A stretch of 64,000 nt of DNA from UBA8079 sp049601915. Its GTDB lineage: Bacteria; Pseudomonadota; Alphaproteobacteria; UBA6615. Of this stretch, positions 42,318 through 51,752 are shown in pieces (within the stretch, counting starts at the first letter, position 1; each line of letters begins with the position of its first letter). The DNA lies in NCBI GenBank assembly GCA_049601915.1, contig JBMYRB010000002.1, positions 248,001 to 312,000 of the forward strand, given 5' to 3'. The position numbers and the translations under genes are program-made. Below the pieces are notes generated by a model. The model was not told where the DNA came from. It saw nothing but the letters and a program-made list of their open reading frames with translations, and ran no database searches.

Positions 42318-43670
42318 ATGATGATGACTGTTCCTTCGAAGCGTAACCTCTTTGCGGTCCTCGCTGTCCTGCTGTTTTCGGTGCCGATGGCGCTGCCCGC
42401 GCGGGCCGAGCTGACGGTAGATATCACGCAAGGCAAAATCGAGCCCCTTCCGATCGCGGTGCCGAACTTTATCGCGTCCGAAGATGTCGCACGCCGGTAC
42501 AGCGTTGATATTGCCCAGGTTGTTTCGGACAACCTGGAACGCTCGGGGCTGTTCCGGCCCATCGACAAGAAAGCATTCATTTCCCAGCCACAGAGCTTGG
42601 GTGTGAACCCCCGCTTTGCCAACTGGAAGCCGCTGAACGCTCAGGCGCTGGTCGTGGGCGAGGTCAATATTGAACCAAATGGCGCGCTGCGCGCCTCGTT
42701 TCGTCTCTGGGATGTGTTTGCGGAGAACCAAATGACGGGGCTGAGCCTGACCACGACTCAGGCGAACTGGCGCCGCGTGGCACATATCATTTCAGACACG
42801 ATTTACGAACGGATCACTGGTGAGGCGGGGTATTTCGACACGCGCATTGTCTACATCTCGGAGAACGGCCCATCCGACCGCCGCGTGAAGCGCCTGTCGA
42901 TCATGGACCAGGACGGTGCCAATCATCGATTCCTGACCGACGGGAAAACACTGGTTCTGACCCCCCGCTTTTCGCCGACCCAGCAGGAAATCACCTACCT
43001 CGCATACTTCAACGATCAGCCGCGGGTTTATCTGTTCAACATCGACACCGGCGAGCAGGAGCTGCTGGGTGATTTCCCGGGTATGACCTTCGCACCGCGA
43101 TTCTCGCCCGATGGTGACAGCGTCGTGATGAGCTTCGCGGAGGGTGGAAACTCCGATATCTACGTGATGGATCTGCGCACGCGCCGGGTGCGGCAGTTGA
43201 CCGACAACCCGGCGATCGACACCGGCCCGTCCTACGCACCAGACGGACGCAAGATCGTTTTCGAGTCCGACCGTGGCGGCAGTCAGCAACTCTATGTCAT
43301 GAATGCCGATGGCAGTGGCCAGCAGCGAATCAGCTTCGGCGATGGTCGCTATGGAACACCGGTATGGTCGCCGCGTGGCGATCTGATTGCATTTACGAAG
43401 ATATTCCGGGGAACGTTTCATATCGGGGTCATGCGTCCCGACGGCAGCGGTGAGCGTCTGTTGACCCGGGGTTTCCTGGTCGAGGGGCCGACCTGGGCGC
43501 CAAACGGCAGGGTGCTCATGTTCTTTCGGCAGGAAAAGAGTGACGCGCGTGGCCGCGGTGGCGACCCACGCCTGTTTTCGATCGATCTGACCGGCTTCAA
43601 CGAACGCGAACTTGGAACTCCGGTGGGAGGATCGGACCCGGCATGGTCTCCGGGGCCTCTCCGCCAATAG
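42318..43670 (+). CDS. tolB: Tol-Pal system beta-propeller protein TolB
   Basis: 450 aa periplasmic protein. A signal peptide ends near PARAELTV; an N-terminal alpha/beta domain is followed by a six-bladed propeller with repeats such as FSPTQQEITY, FSPDGDSVVMSF, YAPDGRKIVFES and WSPRGDLIAFTK. It starts three bases after tolA and regulates Pal availability. Confidence 0.95.
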   Translation: MMMTVPSKRNLFAVLAVLLFSVPMALPARAELTVDITQGKIEPLPIAVPNFIASEDVARRYSVDIAQVVSDNLERSGLFRPIDKKAFISQPQSLGVNPRFANWKPLNAQALVVGEVNIEPNGALRASFRLWDVFAENQMTGLSLTTTQANWRRVAHIISDTIYERITGEAGYFDTRIVYISENGPSDRRVKRLSIMDQDGANHRFLTDGKTLVLTPRFSPTQQEITYLAYFNDQPRVYLFNIDTGEQELLGDFPGMTFAPRFSPDGDSVVMSFAEGGNSDIYVMDLRTRRVRQLTDNPAIDTGPSYAPDGRKIVFESDRGGSQQLYVMNADGSGQQRISFGDGRYGTPVWSPRGDLIAFTKIFRGTFHIGVMRPDGSGERLLTRGFLVEGPTWAPNGRVLMFFRQEKSDARGRGGDPRLFSIDLTGFNERELGTPVGGSDPAWSPGPLRQ

Positions 43671-43734
43671 TCTCAGAACGACGAAAGTGACTGAAAATAC
43701 TTGTCAATTTGCGTGAATATCCAATTGCGGAAGC

Positions 43735-43763
43735 TTGATTCCACGAATAACGCGACGTATAGT
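43735..43763 (+). promoter_or_regulatory. Candidate sigma70 promoter for pal
   Basis: TTGATT (43735-43740), a 17-base spacer and TATAGT (43758-43763). This would give pal its own transcript with a leader of about 150 bases, in addition to readthrough from tolB. Confidence 0.55.
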
Positions 43764-43918
43764 CCGGCAGTCTGCGGGCATGTTTCGATTGGGCCTGTCT
43801 GCGGTTGCACAATAATTCTGCACCGATAGGTGTGACGCACGATAGCAAGTTGTTCCGAATACCGGAATTCCGCCAGAAGCGGCTTGAGATCGTTACAATT
43901 CGGCTTAAGGAGTCATCC

Positions 43919-44446
43919 ATGCGATTTAATATTCCCGGCCTGGTGGTAGCGGCCTTTGTTCTTGCCGCCTGTTCTACAACGGGCGACGACAGTGCCAATA
44001 CCGGTAGCACCGGCGCATCAAGCACCGGCGCATCAAGCTCCGGCGGTGGCGATCAGACGGCTACGGCGCCGACCGGTCCCAAGCCAGGCACGCAGCTGGA
44101 TCTTGAGGTTAATGTCGGTGACCGCGTCTTCTTCGATTTCGATAAGTCGAACCTATCGCCCGAATCCCGCACCGCCATTGAGCGCTGGGCGGCCTGGCTC
44201 AAGACCTATCCCGCCAACAAGGTGGTTATCCAGGGCAACACTGACGAACGCGGAACGCGTGAATACAACCTGGCGCTGGGCGAGCGTCGTGCAGATTCCG
44301 CCCGCGATTACCTAGTCTCCCTCGGTATCGATACGAACCGGGTGAAGATCGTCAGTTTCGGTAAGGAACGCCCCGCTGTTGTCGGTTCGAACGAACGTGC
44401 ATGGGCGCAGAATCGCCGCGCGGTTATTGTGATCAACATCAACTAG
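43919..44446 (+). CDS. pal: Peptidoglycan-associated lipoprotein Pal
   Basis: 175 aa. The lipobox is LAAC with Cys18. After a Gly/Ser/Thr-rich linker with a TGASSTGASS repeat, the OmpA domain carries FFDFDKSNLSPES, QGNTDERGTREYNLALGERRA and NRRAVIV. It anchors the outer membrane to peptidoglycan. AAGGAG lies six bases before ATG 43919, which excludes the longer frame from 43805. Confidence 0.95.
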   Translation: MRFNIPGLVVAAFVLAACSTTGDDSANTGSTGASSTGASSSGGGDQTATAPTGPKPGTQLDLEVNVGDRVFFDFDKSNLSPESRTAIERWAAWLKTYPANKVVIQGNTDERGTREYNLALGERRADSARDYLVSLGIDTNRVKIVSFGKERPAVVGSNERAWAQNRRAVIVININ

Positions 44447-44473
44447 AGACAGCGAAGAATTTTCTAGACGATA

Positions 44474-44502
44474 CGCCCCGGGTGATCCGGGGTGTTTTCG
44501 TT
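44474..44502 (+). terminator. Intrinsic terminator after pal
   Basis: CGCCCCGG (44474-44481) pairs with CCGGGGTG (44487-44494), then TTTTCGTTT. It lies 28 bases past the pal stop and would partly separate pal from cpoB. Confidence 0.8.
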
Positions 44503-44628
44503 TGGCAGGGTGTTTTCGTCGCGGCGGGCGCCATGCCATAGTTTCGCCGAATTGGATGGTGAGAGTTGCTGGGCGCCGAAGAGCCGCTGCTGCTTTTCCA
44601 TCAATCATCATCAACGGACTGTGTCGTC

Positions 44629-45645
44629 ATGTTGAAGCCTTCTCGGATTTTTGTGTCTGCCGGCCTGTCGCTGATTCTCCTGTTACCGGGCGGCGCGGCA
44701 TGGGCCCAGTCGAACGACGTGAGTGGTTTGGCCGATACCGTTTCGCGGCTGGAGCGGCAGCTGCAGGCGCTTGAGCGCAATGTCTATCGCGGTGCGCCAC
44801 CGTCCGTGACAGCCTCCCAGCCTTCCGCCCCGGGTGGGTTGGCTCCGGCCGCGCCCTCTGGAACGGCCTTGTCCAACCTTCAGGTCACCACCGATGGGCT
44901 CGAAGAACAGCTTCGCCGGCTCACGGGACAGGTCGAGCAGCTCGATTTTCAGGTTCGACAGATGAACCAGCGTGTGGACCGACTTGTATCGGATGTCGAT
45001 TTTCGGCTTCAGGCGCTTGAGCAGAGGACCGGGGCCGCAACGCCGACGGGCGCAACGCAACCGGTTGCTCCCACCGTGCCACGATCGCCCGGCGCTGTGA
45101 CGGTTGAATCCGCTGGTGGCCCGGGCGCACCGCGGGTGTTTGGCACCCTGACCGAGACCCAATTGCGTGCCGCTGGTGTCGAGACGGCACCGGCGGGTGA
45201 GCAGACCGCCAACGCAGGCGCCGCTGCGCAGGCGCCATCGCCAACCGCATTGCCGGCCGGAAGCCCGCGCGATCAGTATGACTTCGCATATAAGTTTCTG
45301 TTGCAGCGCGATTTCGAGAGCGCCGAGACGGCGCTTAGCGCGTTTGTGGCGGCGAACCCGGAAGACTCGCTCGCGGGCAATGCCCATTACTGGCTGGGGG
45401 AAACCTTCTATGTTCGTGGCGATTATCCGACGGCCGCACGCGCCTTCGCAGAAGGATTTCAGCGCTATCCCGACAGCGCCAAGGCGCCTGATAATCTTTT
45501 GAAACTCGGCATGTCTCTGGCTCAGCTCGATCAGAGTGCGGATGCCTGCATCACCCTCAAGAAATTGCGGGTTGAATATCCCGACGCGCCTACCAGCATT
45601 GTTCAGCGTGCCGATCGGGAGATCGGCCGGCTGCAGTGTCCGTAG
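44629..45645 (+). CDS. cpoB: Tol-Pal system protein CpoB (YbgF)
   Basis: 338 aa periplasmic protein. A signal peptide ends near AWAQS; a coiled-coil trimerisation segment (LADTVSRLERQLQALERN and later TDGLEEQLRRLTGQVEQLDFQVRQMNQRVDRL) is followed by a low-complexity linker and C-terminal TPR repeats (DQYDFAYKFLLQRDFESAE onwards). CpoB couples Tol function to peptidoglycan synthesis at division. It overlaps tilS by 10 bases. Confidence 0.93.
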   Translation: MLKPSRIFVSAGLSLILLLPGGAAWAQSNDVSGLADTVSRLERQLQALERNVYRGAPPSVTASQPSAPGGLAPAAPSGTALSNLQVTTDGLEEQLRRLTGQVEQLDFQVRQMNQRVDRLVSDVDFRLQALEQRTGAATPTGATQPVAPTVPRSPGAVTVESAGGPGAPRVFGTLTETQLRAAGVETAPAGEQTANAGAAAQAPSPTALPAGSPRDQYDFAYKFLLQRDFESAETALSAFVAANPEDSLAGNAHYWLGETFYVRGDYPTAARAFAEGFQRYPDSAKAPDNLLKLGMSLAQLDQSADACITLKKLRVEYPDAPTSIVQRADREIGRLQCP

Positions 45646-47033
45646 CCGCCGAGCTTGCGCTTCCGGAATTGGCGAAACCCGCCGCTGGTGATGTTACGGC
45701 GCCGATCTGCGCGGAAGAATTCGCCGTTTGTATGCGACGCTTGGGCCCTTTCGAGGATGCGCCCCATATGGCGGTCGGTGTTTCGGGCGGGCGTGACAGC
45801 CTTGCGCTTGTTCTGCTGGCCGCTGAATGGGCCGCCGCCCGCGGTGGCCGGGTGACAGCGGTCACGATCGACCATGGGTTGCGAACGGCATCTGCGGCCG
45901 AAGCGAGGAAAGTCTCTACATGGATGGCGCAACAGGGAATTCCGCATCACACCATCGAATGGCAGCGTTCTTCCGATCCCGGCATGATCGGCACGGGTGC
46001 AAGTGCGCGAGCCGGCGAGGCCGCCGCGCGATCCGCGCGATACGCGTTGCTCGAAGAATTCTGCAAAGCGCAGAACATTCTGCATTTGCTTGTTGGGCAC
46101 CATCGACAGGACCAGCTGGAAACGCAGGCGATGCGTCTCGCGCGTTCAAGCGGTGCGTTCGGCCGGGCAGGAATGGCAACGGTACGAGAACTGTCACATA
46201 CAAGGGTATTACGACCGTTTCTCGATACCCCACGTGCGCGGATTACCGATACTTTGCAGGTGCGGGCCCAGACCTGGATCGAGGATCCGAGCAACCGGGA
46301 TACGCGCTATGCCCGCGCGCGGATGCGTTCGGAGCAAAAGTCCGCCGGTCCGGCCAGTCCGGACCTTGAGATGGCACAACAACGGGTCGCTCGCGAGCGC
46401 GAGATCGCGAGTCTGGCGGCACGCACGGTTGCGATTCATCCCACCGGGTTTGCGACGCTCGATCCAACGCTGCTTGACGCGACAGATCGAGAAACGGCCG
46501 TTCGACTGATTGCCAATCTGGTGACGTGCATTGGCGGGCGGGACTATGGCCCGCGGGGGGCACGTCTCATCCGGCTTGCGGACCGCTTGATGAATGGTCA
46601 GCTTGGCAGCGGGGCCACGCTCGGCGGCTGCATTCTGCGATCGGATGGCCGCGGCAAGGTGCGTGTTGTTCGCGAGCAGGCGGCGATTGAACCACCCCGC
46701 CATGTTGATGGCTTTCAAGCCGTGGAGTGGGACCGGCGATTCAAACTGGAGTTTGCCGCGGCATATGGCGCGCATCCGGGACCGGCGACTGATGGGGAAA
46801 TCAAACTCGGCGCCGCCGGGTATTTTTTGGCGCATGGCGTGCCAATGCACTCAGATTCGCCATCTTATGACGCGCTGCCTCGAACCATTCGAATGACTTT
46901 GCCGGCGATTTCTCGTGACGGCTGTTTCCATGTCTGTTCGATGCCGTTTTCCGCGGAAACGGGACGTTTTTGGGTTAAAGCCCGATTTACGCCCAGAAAT
47001 CCGATTGCCGGGGCCGTTTTCGCGACGGTTTGA
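45636..47033 (+). CDS. tilS: tRNA(Ile)-lysidine synthase
   Basis: 465 aa PP-loop ATPase that puts lysine on C34 of the CAU-anticodon isoleucine tRNA. The PP-loop is VGVSGGRDSLALVLL; the HHRQDQLET block follows about 85 residues later. The start is GTG 45636 inside the end of cpoB. The tilS-ftsH order is widely conserved. Confidence 0.93.
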   Translation: MSVAAELALPELAKPAAGDVTAPICAEEFAVCMRRLGPFEDAPHMAVGVSGGRDSLALVLLAAEWAAARGGRVTAVTIDHGLRTASAAEARKVSTWMAQQGIPHHTIEWQRSSDPGMIGTGASARAGEAAARSARYALLEEFCKAQNILHLLVGHHRQDQLETQAMRLARSSGAFGRAGMATVRELSHTRVLRPFLDTPRARITDTLQVRAQTWIEDPSNRDTRYARARMRSEQKSAGPASPDLEMAQQRVAREREIASLAARTVAIHPTGFATLDPTLLDATDRETAVRLIANLVTCIGGRDYGPRGARLIRLADRLMNGQLGSGATLGGCILRSDGRGKVRVVREQAAIEPPRHVDGFQAVEWDRRFKLEFAAAYGAHPGPATDGEIKLGAAGYFLAHGVPMHSDSPSYDALPRTIRMTLPAISRDGCFHVCSMPFSAETGRFWVKARFTPRNPIAGAVFATV

Positions 47034-47043
47034 TAATTATCAC
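47030..47043. promoter_or_regulatory. FNR/Anr-like palindrome before ftsH
   Basis: TTGATAATTATCAC overlaps the tilS stop. It matches the FNR/FixK-type consensus TTGAT-N4-ATCAA at nine of ten positions and contains the perfect 12-bp palindrome TGATAATTATCA. It is about 155 bases ahead of the ftsH start. Confidence 0.3.
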
Positions 47044-47196
47044 ACTCCTATCATCGGCGTGATTTTCACATTGCCCTAGGGGGCTTGGGACACCATGTTA
47101 GGGCTTGTAAATGTTCCAATGTAATTTGCAGTACGTACGGTCGCCGGGCAGGTTCGGCGAAGCTGGTCCAGATGGACAGTTGATCGGAGAAGGTCA

Positions 47197-49128
47197 TTGA
47201 ATAATTTCGGTAGAAACATTGCGCTGTGGGTCATCATCGCTTTGCTCGTCGTCGCGCTGTTCAACCTGTTTCAGAGAGCGGACCGCCAGGGTTCCGAACA
47301 GCAGCTTGCGTTCTCGGATTTCATGGGCCAGGTCGAGACCGATCAGGTTCTGGATGTCACAATTCAGGGCAACGACATCAAGGGCACGCTGCGCAATGGC
47401 ACGGCCTTCAAATCCTATGCGCCGAATGACCCCAGTCTTGTTTCAACCCTGTCCGAACATGGCGTTCGCATCACGGCCGCACCGCAGGAAGAAGCGAACT
47501 TTCTGGTCCGCACGCTTTTGAGCTGGCTCCCGTTCATTGTCATTGTCGGCATCTGGGTGTTCTTCATGCGCCAGATGCAGGGCGGCGGGGGCCGCGGTGC
47601 CATGGGCTTTGGCAAGTCGCGCGCCAAGATGCTGACCGAGAAGACCGGCCGCGTCACTTTCGAGGACGTTGCGGGCGTCGAGGAGGCCAAACAGGAGGTC
47701 GAGGAGGTTGTCGAGTTCCTGCGTGACCCTCAGAAATTCCAGCGGCTGGGCGGACAGATTCCCAAGGGTGTACTGCTGGTCGGGCCGCCGGGCACGGGCA
47801 AGACATTGCTGGCGCGCGCGATTGCGGGTGAGGCGAATGTTCCGTTCTTCACCATCTCCGGTTCGGACTTCGTCGAGATGTTTGTCGGCGTCGGCGCTAG
47901 TCGCGTGCGTGACATGTTCGAGCAAGGCAAGAAAAACGCACCCTGCATCATCTTTATCGACGAACTGGATGCTGTGGGCCGCCATCGCGGTGCCGGTCTG
48001 GGTGGCGGCAATGACGAACGCGAGCAGACGCTGAACCAGCTTCTGGTCGAGATGGATGGCTTCGAGACCAACGAGGGTGTGATCCTCGTCGCGGCCACCA
48101 ACCGTCCCGATGTGTTGGACCCGGCGCTGTTGCGTCCCGGCCGTTTCGACCGTCAGGTCGTGGTGCCGAATCCCGATATCATCGGCCGCGAGAAGATTCT
48201 CAAGGTCCACATGCGCAAGGTGCCGTTGGCCCCGGATGTGAACGCCAAGACGATTGCTCGCGGTACGCCCGGGTTTTCAGGCGCCGATCTGGCGAACCTC
48301 GTGAACGAGGCGGCGCTGATTGCGGCGCGCAAGAGCCGGCGAATGGTCACCATGGCCGAGTTCGAGGATGCCAAGGACAAGGTGTTGATGGGTGCGGAAC
48401 GTCGCTCCATGGTGATGACCGAGGACGAGAAGAAGCTGACCGCCTACCACGAGGCCGGGCATGCGCTGGTCGGTTTGCACATGGATGGCTGTGACCCGCT
48501 CCACAAGGTCACGATTATCCCGCGCGGTCAGGCGTTGGGTGTGACGATGTCGCTGCCCGAGCGCGACCGGTACACCTATTCGATCTATGAGCTGAAGGCC
48601 AAGCTGGCCATGATGTTTGGCGGGCGTGTCGCCGAGGAGATCATCTTCGGCAAGGACCGGGTCACGACCGGCGCCGGCAACGATATCAAGCAGGCCACTA
48701 ACCTGGCCCGTCGGATGATTACGGAATACGGGTTTAGCGAAAAACTTGGTCCGCTGCGCTACGAGGATAATCAGGAAGAAGTCTTCCTCGGCCATTCCGT
48801 GTCCCAGCACAAGAACGTCTCGGATGCGACCGCGAAGGTCATCGATGACGAGATACGCGCGCTGATCGACGAAGCGGAAGCGGATGCGATGCGGATTTTG
48901 ACCGAGCAGTTGGAGGATTTGCACACGATCTCCAACGGTCTGCTTGAATATGAGACGCTGTCGGCAGACGAAGTTGACACGCTTCTGCGGGGCGAAAGCA
49001 TCGACCGACCGGATGACGATGCAGATTCGGCCGGTGGCGCGCGTTCGTCGGTGCCGACGAGCGGCACGGCGAGCAAGAAGGACCGGCCGAGCGGTGGCAT
49101 GGAGCCGGAGCCGCAACCCCAGGGTTAG
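47197..49128 (+). CDS. ftsH: ATP-dependent zinc metalloprotease FtsH
   Basis: 643 aa membrane AAA+ protease. Two membrane helices (about 7-24 and 105-123) flank a periplasmic segment. Walker A GPPGTGKT is at 196-203, Walker B is IIFIDELDA, the second region of homology is RPDVLDPALLRPGRFDRQ, and the zinc site HEAGH is at 418-422. It degrades membrane proteins and regulators such as LpxC or RpoH. The start codon is TTG 47197, supported by GGAGAAGG and by the conserved NNFGRNIALWVIIALLVVALFNLF beginning. Confidence 0.96.
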   Translation: MNNFGRNIALWVIIALLVVALFNLFQRADRQGSEQQLAFSDFMGQVETDQVLDVTIQGNDIKGTLRNGTAFKSYAPNDPSLVSTLSEHGVRITAAPQEEANFLVRTLLSWLPFIVIVGIWVFFMRQMQGGGGRGAMGFGKSRAKMLTEKTGRVTFEDVAGVEEAKQEVEEVVEFLRDPQKFQRLGGQIPKGVLLVGPPGTGKTLLARAIAGEANVPFFTISGSDFVEMFVGVGASRVRDMFEQGKKNAPCIIFIDELDAVGRHRGAGLGGGNDEREQTLNQLLVEMDGFETNEGVILVAATNRPDVLDPALLRPGRFDRQVVVPNPDIIGREKILKVHMRKVPLAPDVNAKTIARGTPGFSGADLANLVNEAALIAARKSRRMVTMAEFEDAKDKVLMGAERRSMVMTEDEKKLTAYHEAGHALVGLHMDGCDPLHKVTIIPRGQALGVTMSLPERDRYTYSIYELKAKLAMMFGGRVAEEIIFGKDRVTTGAGNDIKQATNLARRMITEYGFSEKLGPLRYEDNQEEVFLGHSVSQHKNVSDATAKVIDDEIRALIDEAEADAMRILTEQLEDLHTISNGLLEYETLSADEVDTLLRGESIDRPDDDADSAGGARSSVPTSGTASKKDRPSGGMEPEPQPQG

Positions 49129-49212
49129 TCGATTTCGAGGGCGCGGCAGATTTCACATAATCCGTTCCAGACAGACACTTCAGGGGCTTTCGCGGCGACG
49201 CGGAAGCCCCTG

Positions 49213-50304
49213 TTGGATTCTCGCACCGGCACCTCCCGTCTGCGTTTGTTACCCCTTGGTCTGGTCTCAGGTGCCCCCGCGATCATGGCTTGCGCCACGG
49301 GTGTGGGGCTCGCCCTTGCAGGCGGTGCGTTTGCGTTTACCCGCGCCCGGGTCACAGGCGCCGATGCGCCGGGTGACGAGGCGCTCTCGGTGGCCGATCT
49401 GTTGCGCTGGGCGACGCAGGCCGCGCGGGACGGTGACGATGGGCCGGCCGAATTGGTGGCACGAGTGTCGCGGCCGCGGACGGACTTTGCGGGCCTGGTG
49501 TTGAGCGGCACGGGCGCGCGACCACGGCTCATGGGGGTATGCAATGTCACGCCCGATAGTTTCTCCGACGGCGGCGATCACGCGGCAACCGCGCAAGCCC
49601 TTGCATTTGCGCAACGATTGTTCGAAGCCGGCGCGGATATCATTGATGTTGGCGGGGAGTCGACGCGCCCCGGCGCCGAGCCGGTTGCGGTGGAGGTTGA
49701 GATCGCGCGCGTTTTGCCAGTGATCGAGGGACTGCTGGCACAGGGGGTGCCTGTATCGATCGATACACGGCGCGCGCCGGTTATGCGGGTGGCGATCGAT
49801 GCGGGTGCCTCACTCATCAACGACGTGAGCGGGCTGTCCGATGACCTCGATGCCCTGGCTGTCGTCGCCGCTTCGGAAGTGCCTGTGGTCCTGATGCACA
49901 TGCAGGGGACGCCCGAGAATATGCAAGACGACCCGTCTTATGTGGACGTTGTGAGCGAAGTTTACGACGCGTTGGCGGTGCGCGTGGCGGCATGCCTGGA
50001 TGCCGGCATCGCGCCGGAGCGGATCGCAATCGATCCGGGGTTCGGGTTTGGCAAAACGGTGATGCATAATCTCGAAATGCTGTCGGGGCTCGCGCAGTTC
50101 CACGGGCTTGGGTGTCCGATTGTGGCGGGGCTCTCGCGAAAAAGTTTCATCGGCGCGCTGACGGGCGAGGAAGATCCCAAACAGCGGGTCGCCGGTTCCG
50201 TTGCGGCGGCGATCAAGGCGCTTGATCAGGGCGTACAGATTGCCCGGGTGCATGATGTGGAGGAGACCAGGCAGGCATTTGAGGTCTGGAGAGCCGCCCT
50301 TTGA
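49213..50304 (+). CDS. folP: Dihydropteroate synthase with N-terminal extension
   Basis: 363 aa. The catalytic TIM barrel starts near residue 100 with LMGVCNVTPDSFSDGG, followed by DVGGESTRPGA, INDVSGL and GFGFGKT. It makes dihydropteroate from pterin-PP and p-aminobenzoate. The first ~95 residues (LRLLPLGLVSGAPA...GGAFAFTRARVTG) form an extension seen in Rhodospirillales enzymes; its role is unknown. TTG 49213 is only the best available start in this frame. Confidence 0.92.
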   Translation: MDSRTGTSRLRLLPLGLVSGAPAIMACATGVGLALAGGAFAFTRARVTGADAPGDEALSVADLLRWATQAARDGDDGPAELVARVSRPRTDFAGLVLSGTGARPRLMGVCNVTPDSFSDGGDHAATAQALAFAQRLFEAGADIIDVGGESTRPGAEPVAVEVEIARVLPVIEGLLAQGVPVSIDTRRAPVMRVAIDAGASLINDVSGLSDDLDALAVVAASEVPVVLMHMQGTPENMQDDPSYVDVVSEVYDALAVRVAACLDAGIAPERIAIDPGFGFGKTVMHNLEMLSGLAQFHGLGCPIVAGLSRKSFIGALTGEEDPKQRVAGSVAAAIKALDQGVQIARVHDVEETRQAFEVWRAAL

Positions 50305-50382
50305 CTGTCCGTATGACGGGATTGTAAACGGCTCCGGACAGGGTGCTATAAGTTGGGTTCTCGACAAGTTCGGAAAATGACG

Positions 50383-51732
50383 ATGGCACGAAAGCTTTTC
50401 GGCACCGATGGTATCCGCGGCAAGGCCAATCAGGAGCCGATGACCGCCGAGACGGCATTGCGCGTGGCGATGGCGGCTGGGCATCGCTTCACCCGTGGCG
50501 ATCACCGTCATCTCGTGATCATCGGCAAGGACACCAGGCTCAGTAACTATATGCTCGAGCCCGCGATGCAGGCCGGCTTTACGGCGATGGGCATGGATGT
50601 CGTGCTGGTCGGCCCGATGCCGACACCGGCTGTTGCCATGCTGACCCGGACCCTGCGGGCCGATCTCGGGGTGGTCCTGTCGGCGTCGCACAATCCGTAT
50701 GAAGATAATGGCATCAAGCTTTTCGGACCCGACGGGTTCAAGCTGTCCGATGCGGTGGAAGAGGAAATCGAGGCCCTGATCGAGAACGGGTTGCTCGATC
50801 ATTTGGCAGACGCGGGCAGCCTCGGTCGCGCGCGCCGCCTCGAGGATGCGCCGGGTCGATACATTGAGTTCGTCAAACACACCTTCCCGCGCGGACTGCG
50901 ACTGGATGGCTTGAAAGTGGTTGTCGATTGCGCGAACGGGGCTGCCTACAAGGTCGCGCCCTCCGTGTTCCATGAGCTTGGGGCCGACGTTATTCCCATG
51001 GCGATCGATCCGGATGGGACAAATATCAACCGCGATTGCGGCGCCACGGCAACGGATGCCCTGCAGCAGCAAGTGGCGACCCACGGCGCACATCTGGGTA
51101 TTGCGCTGGACGGTGACGCCGACCGCGTCATCCTGTGTGACGAGGGCGGCGAGGTCGTCGATGGCGATCAGGTGATGGCCGTGATTGCGCGATCCTGGCA
51201 GGCGGCCGGTCGATTGCTGGGGGGCAAGGTGGTCGCGACCGTCATGTCCAACCTGGGCTTCGAGCGTTATCTGCAGACCATCGATTTGGATATGGAACGC
51301 ACAAAGGTTGGCGATCGCTATGTCCTGGAACGGATGCGTGAGGGGGGCTACAATCTCGGCGGGGAGCAGTCCGGTCATCTCATCCTGAGCGACTATTCGA
51401 CAACCGGCGACGGCCTGATCGCGGCACTCCAGGTGTTGGCGGCGCTGGTCGAATCCGGCGCCACAATGAGCGCGCTGACGAACGTCTTCGAATCCTATCC
51501 GCAGTTGTTGCGCAACGTGCCCGCCAATGGTGCGTCTGCGATGGAGCATGCGGGTGTCAAGTCCGCCGTTACGGCGGCCGAAGAAAAACTGGGGAATGAC
51601 GGGCGCGTTCTTATCCGCGCGTCGGGCACAGAGCCGGTCATACGCGTTATGGCGGAAGGCCTCGATGCAGACACTGTCACCGCCGTCGTCGACGAGATAG
51701 CCGGCGCGATCACCGCCGTTCCGTCGACCTAG
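50383..51732 (+). CDS. glmM: Phosphoglucosamine mutase
   Basis: 449 aa. It starts ARKLFGTDGIRG; the phosphoserine loop is LSASHNPYEDNG (about 100-111), the metal loop ALDGDADRV, and the C-terminal phosphate loop RASGTEPVIRVM. It converts glucosamine-6-P to glucosamine-1-P for peptidoglycan and LPS. ATG 50383 is chosen by conservation; ATG 50377 is two codons upstream. folP-glmM is a common gene order. Confidence 0.95.
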   Translation: MARKLFGTDGIRGKANQEPMTAETALRVAMAAGHRFTRGDHRHLVIIGKDTRLSNYMLEPAMQAGFTAMGMDVVLVGPMPTPAVAMLTRTLRADLGVVLSASHNPYEDNGIKLFGPDGFKLSDAVEEEIEALIENGLLDHLADAGSLGRARRLEDAPGRYIEFVKHTFPRGLRLDGLKVVVDCANGAAYKVAPSVFHELGADVIPMAIDPDGTNINRDCGATATDALQQQVATHGAHLGIALDGDADRVILCDEGGEVVDGDQVMAVIARSWQAAGRLLGGKVVATVMSNLGFERYLQTIDLDMERTKVGDRYVLERMREGGYNLGGEQSGHLILSDYSTTGDGLIAALQVLAALVESGATMSALTNVFESYPQLLRNVPANGASAMEHAGVKSAVTAAEEKLGNDGRVLIRASGTEPVIRVMAEGLDADTVTAVVDEIAGAITAVPST

Positions 51733-51752
51733 CGCGGAGTCCGTATTTCGAC

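Noticed and set aside
43981..44050. Short direct repeats in the pal linker
   Set aside because: They encode a flexible TGASSTGASS linker after the lipobox and need no other explanation.
49810..51549. 579-codon minus-strand frame across folP and glmM
   Set aside because: Shadow frame. Both plus-strand genes carry complete catalytic motifs, and the antisense product is not recognisable.
51733..51752. TPP riboswitch ahead of thiD (and thiE)
   Set aside because: Only 20 bases separate glmM and thiD, and thiE overlaps fba; there is no room for the element.
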